NCBI GenBank assembly: GCA_003991915.1
Contig: RQTK01000076.1
Coordinates: 69,490 to 133,489 of the forward strand
Origin: Elysia chlorotica
Lineage: Eukaryota > Mollusca > Gastropoda > Plakobranchidae
Direction of reading: 5' to 3'
DNA length: 64,000 nucleotides
Positions 34,671 through 49,028 of the stretch are shown here, in pieces. Both the position numbers and the translations under genes were made by a program. How positions within the stretch are numbered: position 1 is the stretch's first letter; every line of letters starts with the position of its first letter. The notes beneath the pieces are model-generated. The model had not been told where the DNA came from. It worked only from the letters and a program-made list of their open reading frames with translations, and did no database searches.

Positions 34671-34722
34671 AGCGCCTGATGTCTATCTCCTATTATGCTT
34701 ATTATTTTATATTTCAATGTCC

Positions 34723-34763
<41 letters not shown>
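34520..34763. repeat. (TC)n microsatellites
   Basis: Interrupted tc tracts with a pure core at 34615-34668 and a second tract at 34730-34763. Confidence 0.95.
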
Positions 34764-35699
34764 GTTCTTTCTCTGTCTCTGTCTCTCTCTCCCTCTATCT
34801 ATCTCTCACTCTTTTCTGACGCTGTCTTCCTTAACTTTCTTAATCCTTACCCTTCTCTATTTCGTCACAATTGAGATGATTTATAATGTATAGACCTCCT
34901 AGACCCTTAAGCCCTAAAAATCCATTTTTATAGTGCTCGTGACTCTAACAGCAAAAACATCCCATCATTTTACTTCTAGGCTAGGCACCAACTGATCCAT
35001 AGGCTTTAAAGGCTCAAATCGGCCATTCCAAAGTCGAACTACGTTTCTAAATGATGGTGCAACATAACAGAGGAAGGCTATCGTGATGAAACTATGGCTT
35101 TCACATTGAGCCACTCGGTTTTAGTGCTTCCGATCAGTAATGCACAATAGGGCATTCTCAACAGTCAATAAACCGCAAATTGTTTAGAAACTATGGGTCG
35201 CGCACTGACATCATTCCGCCTCTCTAAAACCCATAAACCTATTCCGGATATTCCAACTTATTTGACATGAAAACACATTAACCTATATACCGATGCTTGA
35301 CAAAGTCCTACCGAAATGTAGAGTTTTGTTTCGATCCCTCCAGATTAGTGACGAATCTAAGAAGAGACCCAGCCCCCCACCCCAAACCCTTTCAGGTGCG
35401 CGTCCCCTTTCAAACACTTCGTAAATTAATGCATTCTAGGAAATCATAAGGTAGTCATGGGTCGCTCACTTTAGCTGGCCACATCGCCTCCTGCAACCTA
35501 AATCCGGCACTGCTACAGATTAAAGATAAAACACAAAGTCATAATAACAATATTATTTTAGTTTGCTGAGTTAAGTGCACACGCCTCGCATAAGTAATTC
35601 TTAGTATAGCTCACTTATGATTCTACTCGTATTGCAAGTAATGAAAAAAGTAAAGTAGATATTGCTGATAATGTTCGAACGAGTACGTATAAAAGAAAC

Positions 35700-35780
35700 G
35701 TTTTTAGTAGGGATTAGAACCGTTACCTTTCGATTAAAAACCGCTAGCGATAAACGGTTGGACCACCTCCACACCCAATA
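35700..35780 (-). mobile_element. tRNA-like sequence, probable SINE head
   Basis: The minus strand reads ggtgtggaggtggtccaacc, a long variable part, then the B-box-like aacggttctaatccc. The acceptor stem does not close, so a degenerate SINE is more likely than a tRNA gene. Confidence 0.4.
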
Positions 35781-36941
35781 TTAAATAACTAGATGTACAT
35801 TTGTTATTTAAGCTAGTGGCCATGCCATAGTCTTGCTATGGGCAACTGGTCGTTCATTTTGTTAAAACAGATGTGCATGTTTAAAAAAAGCCCCCTCCCG
35901 CAGAATATACAATTATAATATTATTCCTGGTTAAACATAATTGCTGTCTTCGAATCTGTAAACATTGCCTTATGTCGATCTTAGTAAAAAAAAACAAAAA
36001 AACAACCTAATATGTTTATTGCTCGATAGAACAAAAGTTTTACATACGTTTAAAAAAACATAGCATTGTGTTGAAGTAAGTTTATTGTAAATCGATATGA
36101 AAAACAATCCCACATTAAAAGAAAATATCTTATCGTTATCACCCAAGGTTATGCCACATGGTGTTAAGTGTGGCAATATTTACAGTAAACTTTTCTGAAC
36201 AATTCACCATCTTGCCGCAGGTTATCGTGTAGCCAAGACAAATAAGGGTGATGTAAATTAAATATTGGTGTAGTTCTCGTTAACTTTGAAAGTATGCTTT
36301 GCCAGAGAGCCTGCTTAAACGTAAACATACAAAAGTGTAGCTATCCAAATTAGCTATGGTTAATTTGACTAGACGGTTAAAAATAATGGGTTTTTGTGAA
36401 TAAAACTATATTCTTTGCACTAAACAAAAAGTGTGTTGATCGTAGTTATCGAAATAAATAAAACAAAAAGCAAACTAGAAACTACCTTAGTTTCATTTGA
36501 GCCGGCTGACAATAAAGTACATAATGCTTTAAATAAAATGTAATGTTTTATACAGCGACTTAACATTAACTGGATAATTTATTGTAAGATCAACTATAAG
36601 AATGATTTGGCGCAAGGAGGAGACAAAGGGTGTAGGTTTCATTTCCCTAATATTTTATTAGATATCGAAAAAAATCGAGGATGTTTAGTTTGAATAGGCT
36701 GTGGAAAAAACGTAAGAGATGTTTTTAAAAATAGTATGTGTGTGAAATAATTCCAAAGAAAGTAGTTACTGTAGTAAATTTTGATTATTTAAAACCTTAG
36801 ATTATTATTAAATGAAATAATTTTTAAGTACAAACAATAATAGTGTTTGACTCGATGGGGTTGTTTTATTGATACGGGTAAAGTAATCAATCTTCAAATC
36901 AGTTTGCGTAAAGCATTCACTGAAATTAAATAGCATCCGAT

Positions 36942-37166
36942 GTAAAAAAAAAATTAAAGCAGCGATATATATATAAATATCAGCCCTTGTAAAAAAGTTT
37001 AAAGCAATGATATAATTATATTCAGCCTTATTAAAAAGAAACCTTAAAGCGATAATCAAGCAAACTGTATTAGGTATGTCTAGTCAATATATATATATAT
37101 TCAGTCTTATTAAAAAAAACAACTTAAAGCGATAATCAAACAAACTGTATAAGGTATGTCTAGTTA
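36942..37166 (+). repeat. Degenerate tandem repeat, about four units
   Basis: Units carry (c)ttaaagc(g/a)ataat and tcagccttat with AT-rich spacers. The last two share ttaaagcgataatcaa.c, caaactgtat.aggtatgtc and tagt. Confidence 0.7.
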
Positions 37167-38711
37167 CGCTTAAATCACAACATAAAGCATGACACCGCCT
37201 TTTGAATTCTGCTGAAATGCTCTGCTGAGGTTGTTCAATAACTACAAAGGCATTTTATGTCAACTCTAAAAATAAAAATAATCCTTGATGAATAAAATGA
37301 TCGAATCAGAATTAAGTTAAATGTGTCGACCACTCTTTGTCTTCCTTGCTGAGCGACAATGATAAACACATCATTTGCACATGGACTTTTTTTTTGCTGG
37401 GACTCGTTCTATGGACACATGTAATGTTAAAAGTTACACATAATGTGTTGGAGACTAAGTGGAACCTTTGGTGTCAATATAATTTCAGAACAATCACTAC
37501 ATTCTTTATATACATGGGAAGAAACGGCGCTTTGCTTTTTGAAGCTATTTGATCTGTGCGATTAAAAAAATTTAATTCATTTCTGATTTTTCACACAAAA
37601 CAGCATATTAAGCTAAAATGTTATTACATTATGTTATATTATTATTATTATTCTGCCTGTCAAGAAGAATTTCAGTGGAACGTATCTGTAAGCAAAAAAA
37701 AAAATCACACACTATGAAGAAAACTAAAACAGCTCATGTTTTTTCTGCAGTGTGAGAGAAAAACAGGTCAGAAAACACGCTGTGTTTTTGTTTTCTTTAA
37801 ACAGAAAAAGTGGTAAAAACGAAATGTTTTACCCATCGTCTTAATTGTTCTAGTTAGCGTAAAAATAACACCGAAGAGACACTCACATTAACACATTGGA
37901 AACCATTACTGTAAGGAATACAATGAGGAAAGCGTACGCCTTGGGCAGAATTAGCCAATCTGACACGGGTTTAAAATCGTTTAGACTTGAGGAGGCAGAT
38001 AAATCTGGCCAATTACTGGCTCCTCCGAAGGGGAAATCATCATGTCAGTGGGCCAGTTACACGATCCTGTATTCTTGCCCGAGGCTACCGTCTCTTTTTG
38101 AAGGATAGCAACAAATTTAAAGTGATACTCCAGTCCCTGTTGGCTTGATTGTACATGTTAAGGATGGAAATTGTTATTTTGATTGTGACTATGGTTAGGC
38201 CATAACCTACACAAATTTAAATATTCTCAATACATGAAGACTTCATATTTTAGAATAATAGTACTTCCATAGACTATAGATCTAGCGAGACGTTTCACAA
38301 AACACACAGCTTTTGATACGCGGAACTAGAGTGACGCGTCCTCACTGTATTATTATAATTTTTTTTAATCAATGTGGGTCAACAACGTTTAGACGTGGTT
38401 TTACTAAGATTTTTAAAAAGGAAGCAACTGCCTTATTTATCTTCAACCATAATTATGAGAACAAATTTCGCTATGAAACCTCTCACTATTTATACTCTCT
38501 GGTACGATGTTTACAGTATGGCAAATATTTAGATAATTATATTAAAAGTCAATTGCCATACCTTTTTAACTTTTGTAATCACGAAACATATCTTGAGCAT
38601 AATACTATAACCAAGTTATAATAGCTCTCTATATTTTACGTAGCTCTAAAAGTTACTTTCAACATTATTTATAGTAGGTTAAAGTCATGTCTTTGGTATA
38701 TGATACAGTTC

Positions 38712-39078
38712 GTTATTATTATTTTCTTTACTTATACCGAACAAGATAACAGATTTGGACTTGGACCATAGGCTATAATATAATTATAATAAAGGAACGT
38801 ACGCAAAAAAGTCCAACAAACACGTCAAAGTTTTACGAGGAAAAAAAAACCGGAAGAAACGACAAACATTGTATCGTCTGCATCCGATGCTACAGTTTTT
38901 TTTTTTTTTATTATTCTCTTTACTTATACCGTACAAGGTACCAAATTTGAACTTGGACCATAGACTATAACAGGATTATAATAAAGGAATGTACTCAAAA
39001 AAGCCCAATAAACACGTCAAAACTTTACGGGGAAAAAAGGAAGAAAAGACAAACATGTATCGCCTGCATCCGTTTTGC
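38712..39078 (+). repeat. Tandem duplication, period about 197 bp
   Basis: Copies start at 38712 and 38909. Shared blocks are ctttacttataccg.acaag, acttggaccata, attataataaaggaa, aaacacgtcaaa, gacaaaca and tgtatcg.ctgcatccg. Confidence 0.85.
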
Positions 39079-39657
39079 TGATTCCTCTTACATTATCATT
39101 TTCTATTTTCCTTAACACTGGAAGCGGCTATTATTCGTCTGTGGAATCTACACTTTAACGGATTTGCCTCTTCTCCACAAAAAAATATTGATGATAATGG
39201 AAAGTTCTTAATGCATTGTTCACACGATCTCTCAAATGTTCTATTTATGTTTGTCTTGTTTTGTTGTATAGTTAGACAAAGCATTGATGTTCAAAAGGTT
39301 CTTGTCGAAATTTTGTTTTGTTTGCTTTGAGATAAAATGAGAAGCCCTAATAGGAAATATTATCAGAACAAAAGATCAAGCTATGCTTAGCGATAATGGA
39401 TATGCAAGTTTCAATGAAATGAAAAACGAACAGAGAGGGTTTTTGATAACAAAAACAAATGGAAATAATATGTCTTCCATATCAGGTTATATGGAGAGGA
39501 TCATTGCGCTTTTTTAGTCTTAAATCCAAATTTATTGCTGACTCTACTTTTTGTTCATTTTACTGATTTTGTGTCTATCATTATTTCCGCACTGCATGTC
39601 CGTATCTTGTTATTTGCGTGTAAGATTACTATTCTATGCCTTACTGTCTCTCTTTGT

Positions 39658-39696
39658 CTTTCTCTCTCCCTCTATCTATCTCTCCCTCTCTCTCTC

Positions 39697-39727
<31 letters not shown>

Positions 39728-39860
39728 TCTTTTTCCCCTATCTGCCTCTTTTTTTCTTTGTACTTTCTCTCTGTCACGATCTCCCTCTGTCTCTCTGTCT
39801 CTCTTCATTTCTGCCTCTTTTCATCTCTTTTTTTTCTCTATATGTCTCTTTATCCCTTTT
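39658..39860. repeat. TC-rich degenerate region
   Basis: Pyrimidine-rich, with ctctct and gtctct units; weaker than the pure arrays. Confidence 0.8.
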
Positions 39861-40391
39861 TAATCCCAGTCTTTTTTCTCTTTCTGTGTTTATTCATGTC
39901 TAGCTGTGTCTAGCATGTCTAGTCAACAATACTTTTCAAAAGCATTAGCTGAAAAAAATAACAACAGTTTGGAAAACACTGCTGCTCTGTGTTGCTAAGT
40001 GGTGTTTGTTTCTAACTAAAAATAAAAACACAAACCTGTCAAAAATATAATAAAACAATATGAAAACAAAGAAAAAAAGCAGATAGAGCAGGCTACCAGA
40101 TACGCTTGATAATAAAACCATGTCGCAAGAGATAATGCAGACCCAACCCCCTTCCCCTAACCTCGTAATTGATTGCATTCTTTAATTTAAACAAAATATA
40201 CTTTATACGATTGTAAAACATTTATTTGCAGCAAAATAAAAAGTGGAATATGTTGTGTGTGGAACATATTGACTGCAATAAAAATAAAGGAATGTGTAGC
40301 AAGCCACATGTAGATGAATAGATAGATACATTATATGTATTTACTCTTTCTCACATACTCTTTCTATCTCTTCCACTATCTTTTAAATTTG

Positions 40392-40512
<121 letters not shown>

Positions 40513-42235
40513 GTTTGTCTAAGCGAATAGGCCTACTTGATTCTTTTCTTTTTCTTTATTTGACCAAAACTTTTAAAGTTAATCCAGGTGTATCAACTGC
40601 TTTCGTCAAACGTTCAAATATTTTGCTTATTAAGCGCTCGCTCACCTTGTGAGGTATGAAATCTCAAAAGAACCACCCCGAACCCACATGTTTTATGCTT
40701 TACGCATAACGACTGCAGGATCATTATCTTCGTTTTGCCTTTCAACTTATCAACAAAAACTAATCCAGTAAGGATATATTTTGTTTATCTACTGTAAGTT
40801 AAGTTTTGATTATAATAATTATTCGAAGGAAATAAATGTTGGATTACACATGTTAAATATAAATAATTTTAATTGTTTCTATTGCTATTTGTAAACATGT
40901 TTTATAAGGGTAAAGTTGTAAAAAAAATACACAGGAATGAAAAAACATTTTTGCAAATATTTAAGTTTAACAAATACACTTAAACAACTGTAATGCTTAG
41001 GTTGAGTATAATTTATAAATAGAAATGTAACTCTTCACTTCGTTTTCACACGCGATGATAAAAATGGTAAATGGTTATTAATCGCCTGGGATTATTATTA
41101 TTTTTCTTCTCATTATGACGGTATGTCTGAAATGTTCCGTCCATAGATGAAACTGGGCACTGGCAATCGCCGGGTGAGGGACTACTTCATAATAATTTCT
41201 TCGCCGCGCAGATTTAATTAAATTGTCAGAGCATCATGCCTGTTTTATTGTTCATGTGGCATCAGGCGGAAAGTTAATACAGCCTACGCGAAATTAAGAG
41301 AGGGAGGAGCAGCGGTGCTTCCAAATTTTAGTGTGAACGCCATAAATATGACACTAATTCCAGGTCCTTCTTTGTTTATGATTGGATGTAAAAATGTGTA
41401 GAGGGAACAGTTGGCGTGTGTTAAAGGTGAAACTAGCAAATATAACTTCGTGGAACTGGGATATTGCGAAATACTTAGACAAGAAAAGTGGGTCGTGTGC
41501 ATGTGTTGCTGTCTTGTCGTCAATACTCTTAACGGCTTTAGAAAGTTTGAAGAGATTGCTTTAGAATATTTTACACCTCATACATGGAAACTGATAGAGA
41601 CTTAAGGTGGGACTAATATACATTATTATTTGGTTAAAAAGAGACTGAGGATTACTATGTTTCGAAAACTATCCACTAGCTCTTAAAAACGTTGGTTTGT
41701 AACATCGAGATCGAGATCGAGCGAGAGAAAAAGAGAGCAGTGGATAAACAGAGAAAGATAGACATGCAGACAGATAGACACAGACACAAACAGACAGAGT
41801 CAAAAGGCGTTGGAAATCCCAGCAGGCCTTGTTAATATATTAAGATAAAGCCATGTTATTATATAATCTGAGTATGGGAAAACAACAACCGTAATTTGGT
41901 GGCATTAAAGCCTGTTTTGAGGTTCGTGTTAGTTTGACATACTATCAACAGGCTAGTGCACTTAGGAATTTTTTTCGCTATAGCTTGCAATTAATTTCTA
42001 ATAACTAACAAAATGATCAATTATAAAAAGGATAACGCGAACACCAATGTGTCTCCGAGCATTTCGGTACTATGTATAAAGCACACTTTTGTAAAAAAAA
42101 GTATTTCTATGGAATAGAAGATAAGTAGATCAAAGTCGTTTTATAAAACAATAAAGTTTATTGACGCCTGTCATATTTCCATTTAAACCTAGATCTTTGA
42201 ATAGCATACGGTTAGTTTTGTTGTGTTTGTATTTT

Positions 42236-42308
42236 TTTTTTTAGTAGTAGTTGTTGTTCTTGTTGTTGTTCTTGTTGTTGTTCTTGTTGTTGTTCTTGTT
42301 GTTGTTTT
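42236..42308. repeat. (TTGTTGTTC)n short tandem repeat
   Basis: Four or five units of ttgttgttc after a poly-T run. Confidence 0.9.
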
Positions 42309-42474
42309 AAGATATCACCCATTGTTGGAAAGATTTCCTTCATTAACTTCTCGAAGATATCACTAAAAATAGTTATCATTATAAAAAAAAACCGGAACTC
42401 TTAAGCAGGAGACTCAGACTTTGCCATGTCCATTATGCTTAGGCTGACTCAACAAGTAGGAAAAATAATACAAG

Positions 42475-42550
42475 TCGGCTAGCGATGGTATCGAAACCGT
42501 GTCCTTCTCGTTCAAACCTTGAACCACTGTGACCATAACCCATGATTCTG
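42475..42550 (-). mobile_element. tRNA-like sequence, probable SINE head
   Basis: The minus strand reads gggttatggtcacagtgg, then caaggtttgaacgagaag and the B-box-like cggtttcgataccatcg. Box spacing is tRNA-like, but a closing acceptor stem is not evident. Confidence 0.4.
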
Positions 42551-42863
42551 TGAGTCTCAAGGTGGTTGTCTGTCATTGACTTTTGATTACAGATATATGT
42601 ACTTGTGCCTATCTCGATTATGATTGTCCACATTTTGAATAACAATATTATAAGTCGAAAGGCGCAGGCTCAAGCGACTGCTGGATCGGAAAAGTAAGTA
42701 AGCAAATTAAGAAAAACATAGTAAATTAGAGCGATGGGAGGTACGTTATTTTCAGGGTAAATCGTTCATCATAAAACGCAGCCATTCGTTGAATATGATA
42801 AACAAGGTGTTGGTAGCTGGTCCCCAAAGGTCCAGCCGCATAAAAGAGAAAGAAGAATGATTT

Positions 42864-42865
<2 letters not shown>

Positions 42866-42955
<90 letters not shown>

Positions 42956-42961
42956 GAGAGA
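42866..42961. repeat. (GA)n microsatellite
   Basis: GA tract with a few aaag breaks. Confidence 0.95.
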
Positions 42962-45502
42962 TTACAACGTATATTGTTAATCCATCTAAAAAATGTCTAC
43001 CAAAAAAAAACAAGAAAGAAAAAATATATAGCTTAATGTATATGTATAATATTGTTTTAAACAATAAACATCATCTAAAACCAAATTCATATGTCTGGTA
43101 CATTGTATTAAATAGTTGTAAAGGGTTTTTTCAGGAGTTGTCTAGCGTAGACTTTTTTATGAAGAGAATTGTCCGTTTTGGACAAAAAATATCGAATAGG
43201 GAAACAGGTTAAGTGGCGGACCGATTGCAAAATTGGAATTGTATTACCTCCCTTGAGAGGAAGCATACTAGGGTAATGTGGTTCAAACTATGTGTGTCAG
43301 ATTCTAGGAAGAGGAAATAACTATATGGTTGGTTAGAAATGCAGATTTCTCTTAAATGGTCGTCTGCAAATAATGCCTCAACATTTTTGTGACTCTTTTG
43401 CTTAAACTGGGAAAACCATGATTTATTGGGAGAACGTGTGTGTGAAAAATTAATCAGATTGCGCTTTAATATACATAAGGCAGGGGCAAAGCGTTACAAA
43501 GAGAGCTTTTTAAGCGTCACATAACAATACTACGTGAGGTATTACTTCAATATTAAGCGAAAAGCACAAATGCCAAAGCAGAAACCATTTCCGAAATTAT
43601 CACATTAACCTATTAACAGAAATGCTATCCAATTAACGTTGGACACAATAAGTATTGGGTGGCGTATTATCAGCAGTCAAAGGCAGTTGTTTGATAGGAA
43701 AACATAACTGTACATACACAACAACAAAAAAGCAAAGAACAAATAATTTAAAGGTATTTTGAACTTTTTGATATTTAATGCATCGAAGATGTTCCATAAC
43801 CTTTTTAAGGATATAAAATAAGCTAAGTTCAATTTAACATGATTTATTCGCGTATGGCAGTGTAAGCCCCTATTTTTTTTAATGTGTTTGTGTGTGTGTG
43901 GACTTATTAATGTGAATAACAAACCAGTTTTTAGGATCACATAACATTTAAACCGTCCAAAATTGTTCAGAAAATAATATTGTTGATTAGTTGTTGTTGC
44001 TCTTTGTTGTTGTTCTTGTTTGTGTATGCCCAAGTGATACTGGTGGTGCTGGTTTTGTTGTTACTGTGTTTATTGTTTTCTATTAGAAGAGAAGATAACA
44101 ATAACTTTAGTTAAGTACCTTTTTTCGGGCAGATTAATGAGTCAACAGGAAAAAAAGAACAATAACAAGCGTTAAGAGATTGTTTACGCCTAATGGCAAA
44201 GACAGGCAAATACCACACGCCGACGCAAGCAACGCTTCTGTGAAATAAACAGCGGCAGAACACCAAGGACCTGTCAAACTTTCCACACTTTTTAGCCATT
44301 GTAAACATGTGGAAACATCATTTCTAGCTGGATATTGATCTGCCTTTGAGTGGTATACTGTGGCAATTTATTTCCAAAGAGGTCTGGCTATGAAAGTACC
44401 AGAGCGCCAGCAGGCTGTGTGTAAAATAGCTGTCTACATCTGATACGTGTTTGAAGGTTATCAGGTACCGAAAACCAGCCAAATTGATTCCCAAGACCTT
44501 TTCGACTCCTCTCGGCATTGGAATCCAATAAAAGCAAACAAAAAAAGTGTTTATGGTGGACCTGTCTTTATTTTTACTTGATATAGTTCGTTTACATTAT
44601 ATGTTGTAAAGGAGTTTACGTACATTTATAGAAGAAAATTAGTCATTTTTAGATATTTAGGAAAACATATTGTCAAGGAAAGCAAAATACAGGGTCATTT
44701 CATTTCTTGGGATGAAAATAGTATTCCAGACATAATATGTATGCATTGTAATCGTAATGTAAATGAAATAAGATAGTGTTTTCTGTTGGGTTTTTTTAAC
44801 CTGACCCTAATTTTTTCATATGATTAAATTAAGTATTTCATCACAAATAATAGAAAACGTTGTTATGTTCTGGAGCATCACTAGACTAAATTGGGAGATT
44901 ATCACATCATGACACATGAAAAACTTATAAAATGGATACAGGTGTATGTAGTAATTTGATTAAATGACTAAGTTCAAAGACACATCAAAGCATTTTTTTT
45001 AGATTTATTACTTATACAAGTGCAAAGTAAATGAAACAAACAAACAACTGTGCGTGACCCTATCTCGACGTTATCTCTTTGCAAAAACTGTAAAATTGAA
45101 ACTGTTGTAGCTGAAGATGAAAAATTAATATTTTACTACTAAATTTTGAACATTTTTCCATAATAGGTGACACAAGTCTAAACTGTATCAATACTCGTCA
45201 AAGCAGATTATTTTATGACTATACACTTTTAATTGGCGTTCTGGTTGAGAGAGATTGGTGAAAATCTAGCCAATTGGAAATGATATAAATTATTGTTATG
45301 AGGGGGTGCAAGAAAAAAACAACAACATACAACCCTTGAAGTTTGATAGATTAACAGTGAGGGTGGAGATAAAATAACAAGGAGGCATAAAATAAACGGT
45401 AACAATATGAAATGATAAAAAGATAGAAAGACAGACGAATAAACATAAAGCCGATCGAAAGAGTGGCAGAAAGACAAACAAACAGAGACACATAGTGAGA
45501 GG

Positions 45503-45505
45503 GAA

Positions 45506-45580
<75 letters not shown>
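45503..45580. repeat. (GA)n microsatellite
   Basis: Nearly pure ga tract. Confidence 0.95.
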
Positions 45581-45782
45581 GTGGGAAGAGAGGGGGAAAA
45601 CATACCGAACATTTAAAATACATTACAGAAAATAAAAGAATAAACATTACACAAAGCATAATATTTTAGAGCAAGAAAAAGGAAGACATGACAGCAAATA
45701 CAGAGATAACAAAATGTAATTAAAAAAAACCAATAACTTATGAAATATTATAAAAAGGCATATATACAGTGAAAAAAGTTAT

Positions 45783-45785
<3 letters not shown>

Positions 45786-45835
<50 letters not shown>

Positions 45836-45890
45836 ATATATATATATGTATACGTAACGAAGCCCACGACACAGTGTATATTATACAGAT

Positions 45891-45962
<72 letters not shown>
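45786..45962. repeat. (GA)n-(AT)n-(GA)n cluster
   Basis: GA tract to 45830, atatat to 45848, a short unique stretch, then GA from 45893. Confidence 0.95.
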
Positions 45963-45965
<3 letters not shown>

Positions 45966-46585
45966 GAGAACTTAGAGAAAAATTCGGAGAGGCGTGCACT
46001 TAAAAAAAAAAACCAAAAAAAAAACCAACAATAACAAAAACAAAACAAAAAAAACTAATGTATTAGGGAAAACGGTAGTACAAGCGACAGCAGGAACTCA
46101 TCGGCCTGTTAGAACAAAGGCAACTTGGGAAATAGAACAAAGGCAACCTGGGAAATAGACTTACAATGTGAGATGAAAATTTCTGCTAACATTAGAATGG
46201 CCGATAGATTTAGAGATACGTGTACTTGGTTATTGTGGTTTATGGTATAACATGCTCTCTCATTCTTACCCTTTTAGCTCACACCGTACGTGTAGATAAA
46301 TATGTGGGCTCTCTAAACAATTCTGGCAAACATTTTAGACAAAATTTCGACAAAAAATCAGACCCCATAAATATTGAGAAAGTGCGGTTGAAATCCATGT
46401 CTAAAAGTTGTATTTTTCCCTTAGTTACCTAGGAACCGATAAATTGCAAGAGACACCAGGTTTTTCAGAACGGTCTGGTATTAACATGTAAAGTGTTAAA
46501 CATTGTTTGATAATAAGTTTCAAATATATTTCCAACTAGAAAAAAAACTCATTTAATATCGCACGCCTCGTACTCTTTTATTGTT

Positions 46586-46925
46586 AATGCAAAGGTTTGC
46601 TTATGTAGAGGTTTATTATTGCAGAGGCTTATTAATGCATATGTTTGTAAATGCAGAGGTTTGTTTATTCAGGTGTTAATGCAGAGGTTTATTAATACAG
46701 GGGTTTGTTTATTCAGGGGTTTGTTTATGCAGGTTTTTTATGTAGAGGTTTGTCAATGCAGGAGTTAGTTTATTGCAGAGGTTTGTAAATGCATAGTTTC
46801 TTAATGCAGTGGTTTGTTAATGCACAGGTTTGTTAATGCAGAGGTTTGTTAATGCAGAGTTTGTTAATGCATAGTTTGTTAGTGTAGATGTTTCTTAATG
46901 CAGATGTTTGTTAATGCAGAGCTTT
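46586..46925 (+). repeat. Minisatellite with a 16-bp unit
   Basis: About twenty imperfect copies of tttgttaatgcagagg. The left half is more degenerate (tttgtttattcagggg, tttatgtagagg); the right half is closer to consensus. Confidence 0.85.
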
Positions 46926-47663
46926 GATTATACAGCGCTCACCACGATAAAACCCGTGCAATCTATAATTAAGAACTCTAGCTCCGTTATTGCTACCAAA
47001 AATCAACAAAGCGTACTTTTCGGGTTAATGATCATCGGGGAACTATCATTAATAATAAGAGGGTGGCATTTTTGACGTATCATGATATAAATGTCAGAGT
47101 ATACACATCCCATTGATCATCACTGCAAACAGCTTGAACTATCATGTCCTACATCTTGGGGTTTACCGACGTTAAAAGTACTATTCTTTGTGTAATTTGT
47201 TACAACGTTGGAAGCTGTAGATCGTAAACAAATCGTTATGATTTGTCTTCAGACATTCCAATAAGAAAAGATAAAATTAGCTTTAAGCTGTTATGTATCA
47301 ACGAAACTGACCCGTCATATTAATGTGTTCAACGTCTGGTCTCCAAACTAACCAGCATGTGCCCTTCGTTAGAACGGGGGAAAACTGTTCAATGATGTAG
47401 AACTAAAAAAGTATGGTGAGAGGATTTTCAGTGTGGCTGTAACACAAATATAGGAAAGCCTATCATTACAATTAGAGATGCTGACTCAGAAGTAATATTT
47501 GAAAATCTATTAAAACACACCTTTGTTAGATCGCTTAGCTTAATTATGTATGCAAATCATATTCTTGGATGAATGAATCCTTTTTGTTTTGTAAAAAAAT
47601 ATGGCGTGAATTATTATCTATGTTACTATGTCCTATTCTTTTTTTTTTAATGAAAATGAAGTA

Positions 47664-47703
47664 CTGTTAGTAGTAGTATTAGTATTAGTAGTAGTAGTAG
47701 TAG

Positions 47704-47741
<38 letters not shown>

Positions 47742-47755
47742 ATACTAACAGCACT
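47664..47755. repeat. Inverted repeat of TAG and CTA triplets
   Basis: actgttagtagtagtattag at the left is mirrored by aatactaacagcact at the right, around (tag)n then (tac)n. The two halves are reverse complements and can form one long hairpin. Confidence 0.8.
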
Positions 47756-48885
47756 CCTACTGCATGTCTTGGTAGTTTTTAGAGATATGTTATAAGTGAA
47801 AATTTTAAAAAGTTGCTTCCTTCTGAGAAATTATTGCGATGACCCTGACATCACATATCAAGTCATGTACTAGTATGCCATCTAACAACGTCTACTGTGT
47901 ATTCAAAACTTGATGCTGCGACTATTACCTATTGCTGCTTTTATCTTTTCTTGAAATTTCATTTCGAACATATCTTCAGATATTAACGTCAATATCCCGT
48001 ATACATTTTTTCTTTAATTTTAACTTATTTTTGTAGTAGGCAATGCCGTTGGAAAATTGCTGTCTTTTATTAATAGTGAAAATCGAGCAGAATTCCTTAA
48101 CGCTAATGTTCGAGCAACAAGAGCTGTGTTAAATTTTATAATGTTGGATATAGAAGTGAAACAAATAAAAAATGTTAAGGTTCAAAGCTAAAATTATCTT
48201 TAAAATCTTTGATAGGTTGATTCAAAAGGTTTTCATCATCAGCCTATTTTAAATTTCATGAAACGAAAACACACATTTCCTTAAGCATTTAAGCATGCCA
48301 GCTACATTTGATGTCGTTTTACACTAGTTTTAAAAAGGAAAACCAATGTTTCGAAACTGTAAAATAGTTTGGCAAAGCGTTGATAAAAACGTTCATAATT
48401 TGAACGTTCATAGAAATAAAAGGAAGAAAAGGTTAAGTAGAATCTACCTGGTTGTTCCTACTTGTCAGCTTTTGCCTTTTGGTCAAACAATGCGTGGTTT
48501 CCTTGGCCTTGTCCTCGTGTATATTGTGCTTGTATCTCAGCTAAAGGTCATATACATATTAAAGAACAAAACGAAGCATCTGTGTTCTGTTTTTTCTGTT
48601 CCTAGGCCTGTATGAATTTGTGTCTCTTGCTTTCTTGCTCTTTTTCCCTCACTGCATATAACAGAACGATTCTAAAAGCCTGTCTTTTTTCTAATAAAAT
48701 ATTCATGTCGACCATTTCTTTTTTTTATGATTTTGTCCTTATCAACCGCTCTGGTTGTTTCTCTTCGTCTGTGTCTGTCTATGAGTATATCAATATGTCA
48801 ACCTGTCTACCTATCTGTCTGTCTGCTTGTTAGTGTTTCTGTGTGTGTGAGTATATCCGTATGCCTGTCTGTCTGTTTGTCTTTC

Positions 48886-48889
48886 TTTC

Positions 48890-48942
<53 letters not shown>

Positions 48943-48976
48943 AGAAATAGCAGCAACAACACCGACTAGCACTAAA

Positions 48977-49027
<51 letters not shown>
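48886..49027. repeat. (TC)n and (ACT)n arrays
   Basis: A tc tract to 48941, then an act array from about 48976. Confidence 0.95.

Positions 49028-49028
<1 letters not shown>

Larger units (their letters stand above)
33986..36941. other. Unassigned DNA
   Basis: A patch at 34080-34330 and another at 34960-35520 are less AT-rich than their surroundings and look like decayed repeats. No coding evidence. Confidence 0.5.
42962..46585. other. AT-rich non-coding DNA
   Basis: Holds the GA arrays listed. Two 20-bp-scale duplications occur at 46116-46160 (acaaaggcaac.tgggaaatag twice). No gene recognised. Confidence 0.6.
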
